NCBI GenBank assembly: GCA_003499925.1
Contig: DNRQ01000220.1
Location: 49,214-55,510, forward strand
Length of the DNA stretch: 6,297 nucleotides
Direction: 5' to 3'
Origin: Geobacter sp.
GTDB taxonomy: Bacteria > Desulfobacterota > Desulfuromonadia > Geobacterales > Geobacteraceae
In this document: piece after piece, positions 5,401 through 6,297 of the stretch
Position numbering within the stretch: position 1 is the stretch's first letter
Layout: every line of letters begins with the position of its first letter
Made by a program: the position numbers and the translations under genes
The notes under the pieces: generated by a model
Told to the model about the DNA's origin: nothing
What the model saw: only the letters and a program-made list of their open reading frames with translations
Database searches by the model: none

Positions 5401-5500
5401 CCGGCCCCGGAAGGACTAGGGAGTGGGAACTGCCGGTCCGGAAGAGCCAGGGGCTTTCCCCCCTCCCGACCTCCCCCTCCGGAGGGAGGAGAGTTGAGAA
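5401..5500. repeat. C/G-rich repeat between the convergent gspB and PEP-CTERM genes
   Basis: The segment contains CCCTCC-GGAGGG (5475-5486), a perfect 12-bp palindrome, and CCTCCCCCTCCGG (5470-5482), shared with 2-14. A loose direct repeat CCGG-CCGGAAG lies at about 5410-5450. It belongs to the same general repeat style as the gspA-gspB gap. There is no U-tract for a clear gspB terminator. Confidence 0.5.
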
Positions 5501-5511
5501 GGTCCATAGCC

Positions 5512-5545
5512 TGAAAAAGAAACGAGGCGACCGTCTGGCCGCCTC
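5512..5545 (-). terminator. Rho-independent terminator of the PEP-CTERM gene
   Basis: On the minus strand GAGGCG (from 5545) pairs with CGCCTC (to 5524), with an inner GG/CC pair around AGAC, followed by GTTTCTTTTT. A stem with a U-rich tail about 30 bases after the PEP-CTERM stop is a standard intrinsic terminator. The plus-strand side lacks a U-tract, so it is directional. Confidence 0.8.
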
Positions 5546-5576
5546 GCATCGAAGCTGTAATCTGTTTTATCCAGCG

Positions 5577-6245
5577 TTAGCTTTGCTTCTTCCTCCGCCA
5601 GATTGCCAACCCGCCAAGACCTGCTCCCAAGAGGAGGAAGGTGGATGGCTCTGGTACGGGAGCAGACTGGCCGGTAAAGGTAAGATCGTCCAAAACCGGT
5701 ACGTATCCGAATACTTCAAAGTATGAAATATCAGCTGATGAGCGCTGGATACCCCAGAATGCGCCGGCGTTGAAACCGCCCGGAGTGACGATGTCCGTTA
5801 AAGCCATCACATCGTATTGTTCAAGCAGATTATGGGATAAATCAAAGGCGCTGATGATAAGGTCAGTCAGGCCGTTGGCCTGATTCATGAAGCCGCCTAC
5901 GCCGGAAACGGGACCGCTCAGAAATTGGAAAACCAGGGAACCCGGGCGGGCGTCATTTACTGAAATATAGGTCCTCCCGCCACCCCAACTGCCGTTGGAA
6001 GCCAAGCCCCAACCGTCATAATTGGTGTAAAGGCCGCTATTGGGGCTGCCGGTGGCCTCGATGTTCAGCCCCGGGGTTCCCACTTGTAACGGGCCGGTGA
6101 CGTTAGATACAGTTGGCTGAGTGCTGAAGTCGGTCACAGTGGCACCCGACATGCTATTGCTTGTCAGCAAGGTTGCATGTGCCGACGCCCCAAACATCAT
6201 TACCAGCCCGACAGCTATCGATAGCTTCTTTGTAAATCTTTTCAT
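5577..6245 (-). CDS. PEP-CTERM sorting-domain surface/extracellular protein
   Basis: The 222-residue protein has an N-terminal signal peptide (K2-R3, K6-K7, hydrophobic 8-22, cleavage likely after AHA at 24). It has a classic C-terminal PEP-CTERM tripartite signal: VPEP (197-200), a hydrophobic helix STFLLLGAGLGGLAIW (201-216) and the basic tail RRKKQS. In known systems an exosortase in the inner membrane cleaves this signal and the protein joins the extracellular matrix alongside exopolysaccharide. The mature part (25-196) is Gly/Ser/Thr/Asn-rich, predicted to be beta-sandwich-like, and ends with LDDLTFTGQ. This ending is common in PEP-CTERM proteins; no enzyme motif is seen and it lacks cysteines. 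The ATG at 6245 has a strong GGAGGT 5 bases upstream. No exosortase is in the window. G+C appears lower than in gspA and gspB. Confidence 0.92.
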   Translation of the reverse strand: MKRFTKKLSIAVGLVMMFGASAHATLLTSNSMSGATVTDFSTQPTVSNVTGPLQVGTPGLNIEATGSPNSGLYTNYDGWGLASNGSWGGGRTYISVNDARPGSLVFQFLSGPVSGVGGFMNQANGLTDLIISAFDLSHNLLEQYDVMALTDIVTPGGFNAGAFWGIQRSSADISYFEVFGYVPVLDDLTFTGQSAPVPEPSTFLLLGAGLGGLAIWRRKKQS

Positions 6246-6269
6246 CTTAGACCTCCTTTAGCACCGAAT

Positions 6270-6275
6270 ATTATA
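6270..6275 (-). promoter_or_regulatory. -10 box upstream of the PEP-CTERM gene
   Basis: On the minus strand a perfect TATAAT lies 24 bases before the ATG, giving a short leader with GGAGGT. The matching -35 would fall at or beyond the right edge of the window, so only half of the promoter can be judged. Confidence 0.5.
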
Positions 6276-6297
6276 AATTCAGAACTCCTGATCTCGT

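Noticed and set aside
4950..5549. Minus-strand open frame over gspB and the downstream repeat
   Set aside because: It runs antisense through the Ala/Pro linker of gspB and into a repeat; Arg/Gly-rich with no motif.
1..6297. CRISPR array, tRNA or rRNA gene
   Set aside because: No regularly spaced identical repeats with unique spacers, and no tRNA or rRNA signature on either strand; the repeats seen are palindromic and irregularly spaced.

Overview
The window is GC-rich (G+C-poorer in two of the genes) and looks chromosomal. A GspA/ExeA-type ATPase next to GspB, a PEP-CTERM surface protein, a CAP-domain exported protein and a PP2C phosphatase suggest a Gram-negative, diderm, environmental bacterium. 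The gene set and the C-rich palindromic intergenic repeats fit Desulfuromonadota (Geobacter-like), but this is an inference from gene content; no rRNA or other marker is present.

Layout. Positions 1-604 (+) hold the C-terminal part of a PP2C-type serine/threonine phosphatase, open to the left edge. It converges, with 9 bp between stops, on an unrecognised 164-residue gene (614-1108, -). Positions 1109-1561 are non-coding: a tandem decamer, fragments of a repeat family seen again at about 4230-4430, and a candidate promoter flanked by two copies of ATTGTCATT. This promoter would drive a likely two-gene operon: an unrecognised 87-residue protein (1562-1825, GTG start with a good Shine-Dalgarno) and a secreted CAP/SCP-like protein (1845-2498). 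A second promoter (TTGACA, 17 bp, TATAGC; 2529-2557) precedes gspA (2614-4209). GspB follows at 4647-5357. GspA and GspB form the inner-membrane complex known to help the type II secretin pass or assemble in the peptidoglycan; no other gsp genes are in the window. On the minus strand, 5577-6245 encodes a PEP-CTERM protein with its own -10 box, Shine-Dalgarno and rho-independent terminator.

The most notable structure is the 437-bp gap between gspA and gspB, where one would expect tight spacing. It is a mosaic of nested palindromic repeats. Inside it is what reads as a complete non-coding transposable element: about 183 bp with 11-12 bp perfect terminal inverted repeats, flanked by a 12-bp direct repeat GGAGGTCAGGAG (4278-4289 and 4473-4484). 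Its interior is a large imperfect inverted duplication containing a four-run G-quadruplex motif. Removing the element and one direct repeat restores a continuous C/G-rich repeat, so it appears to have inserted into an older repeat. No described defence or biosynthetic system is visible; the novelty here is the repeat architecture inside a secretion operon plus two unrecognised small proteins.
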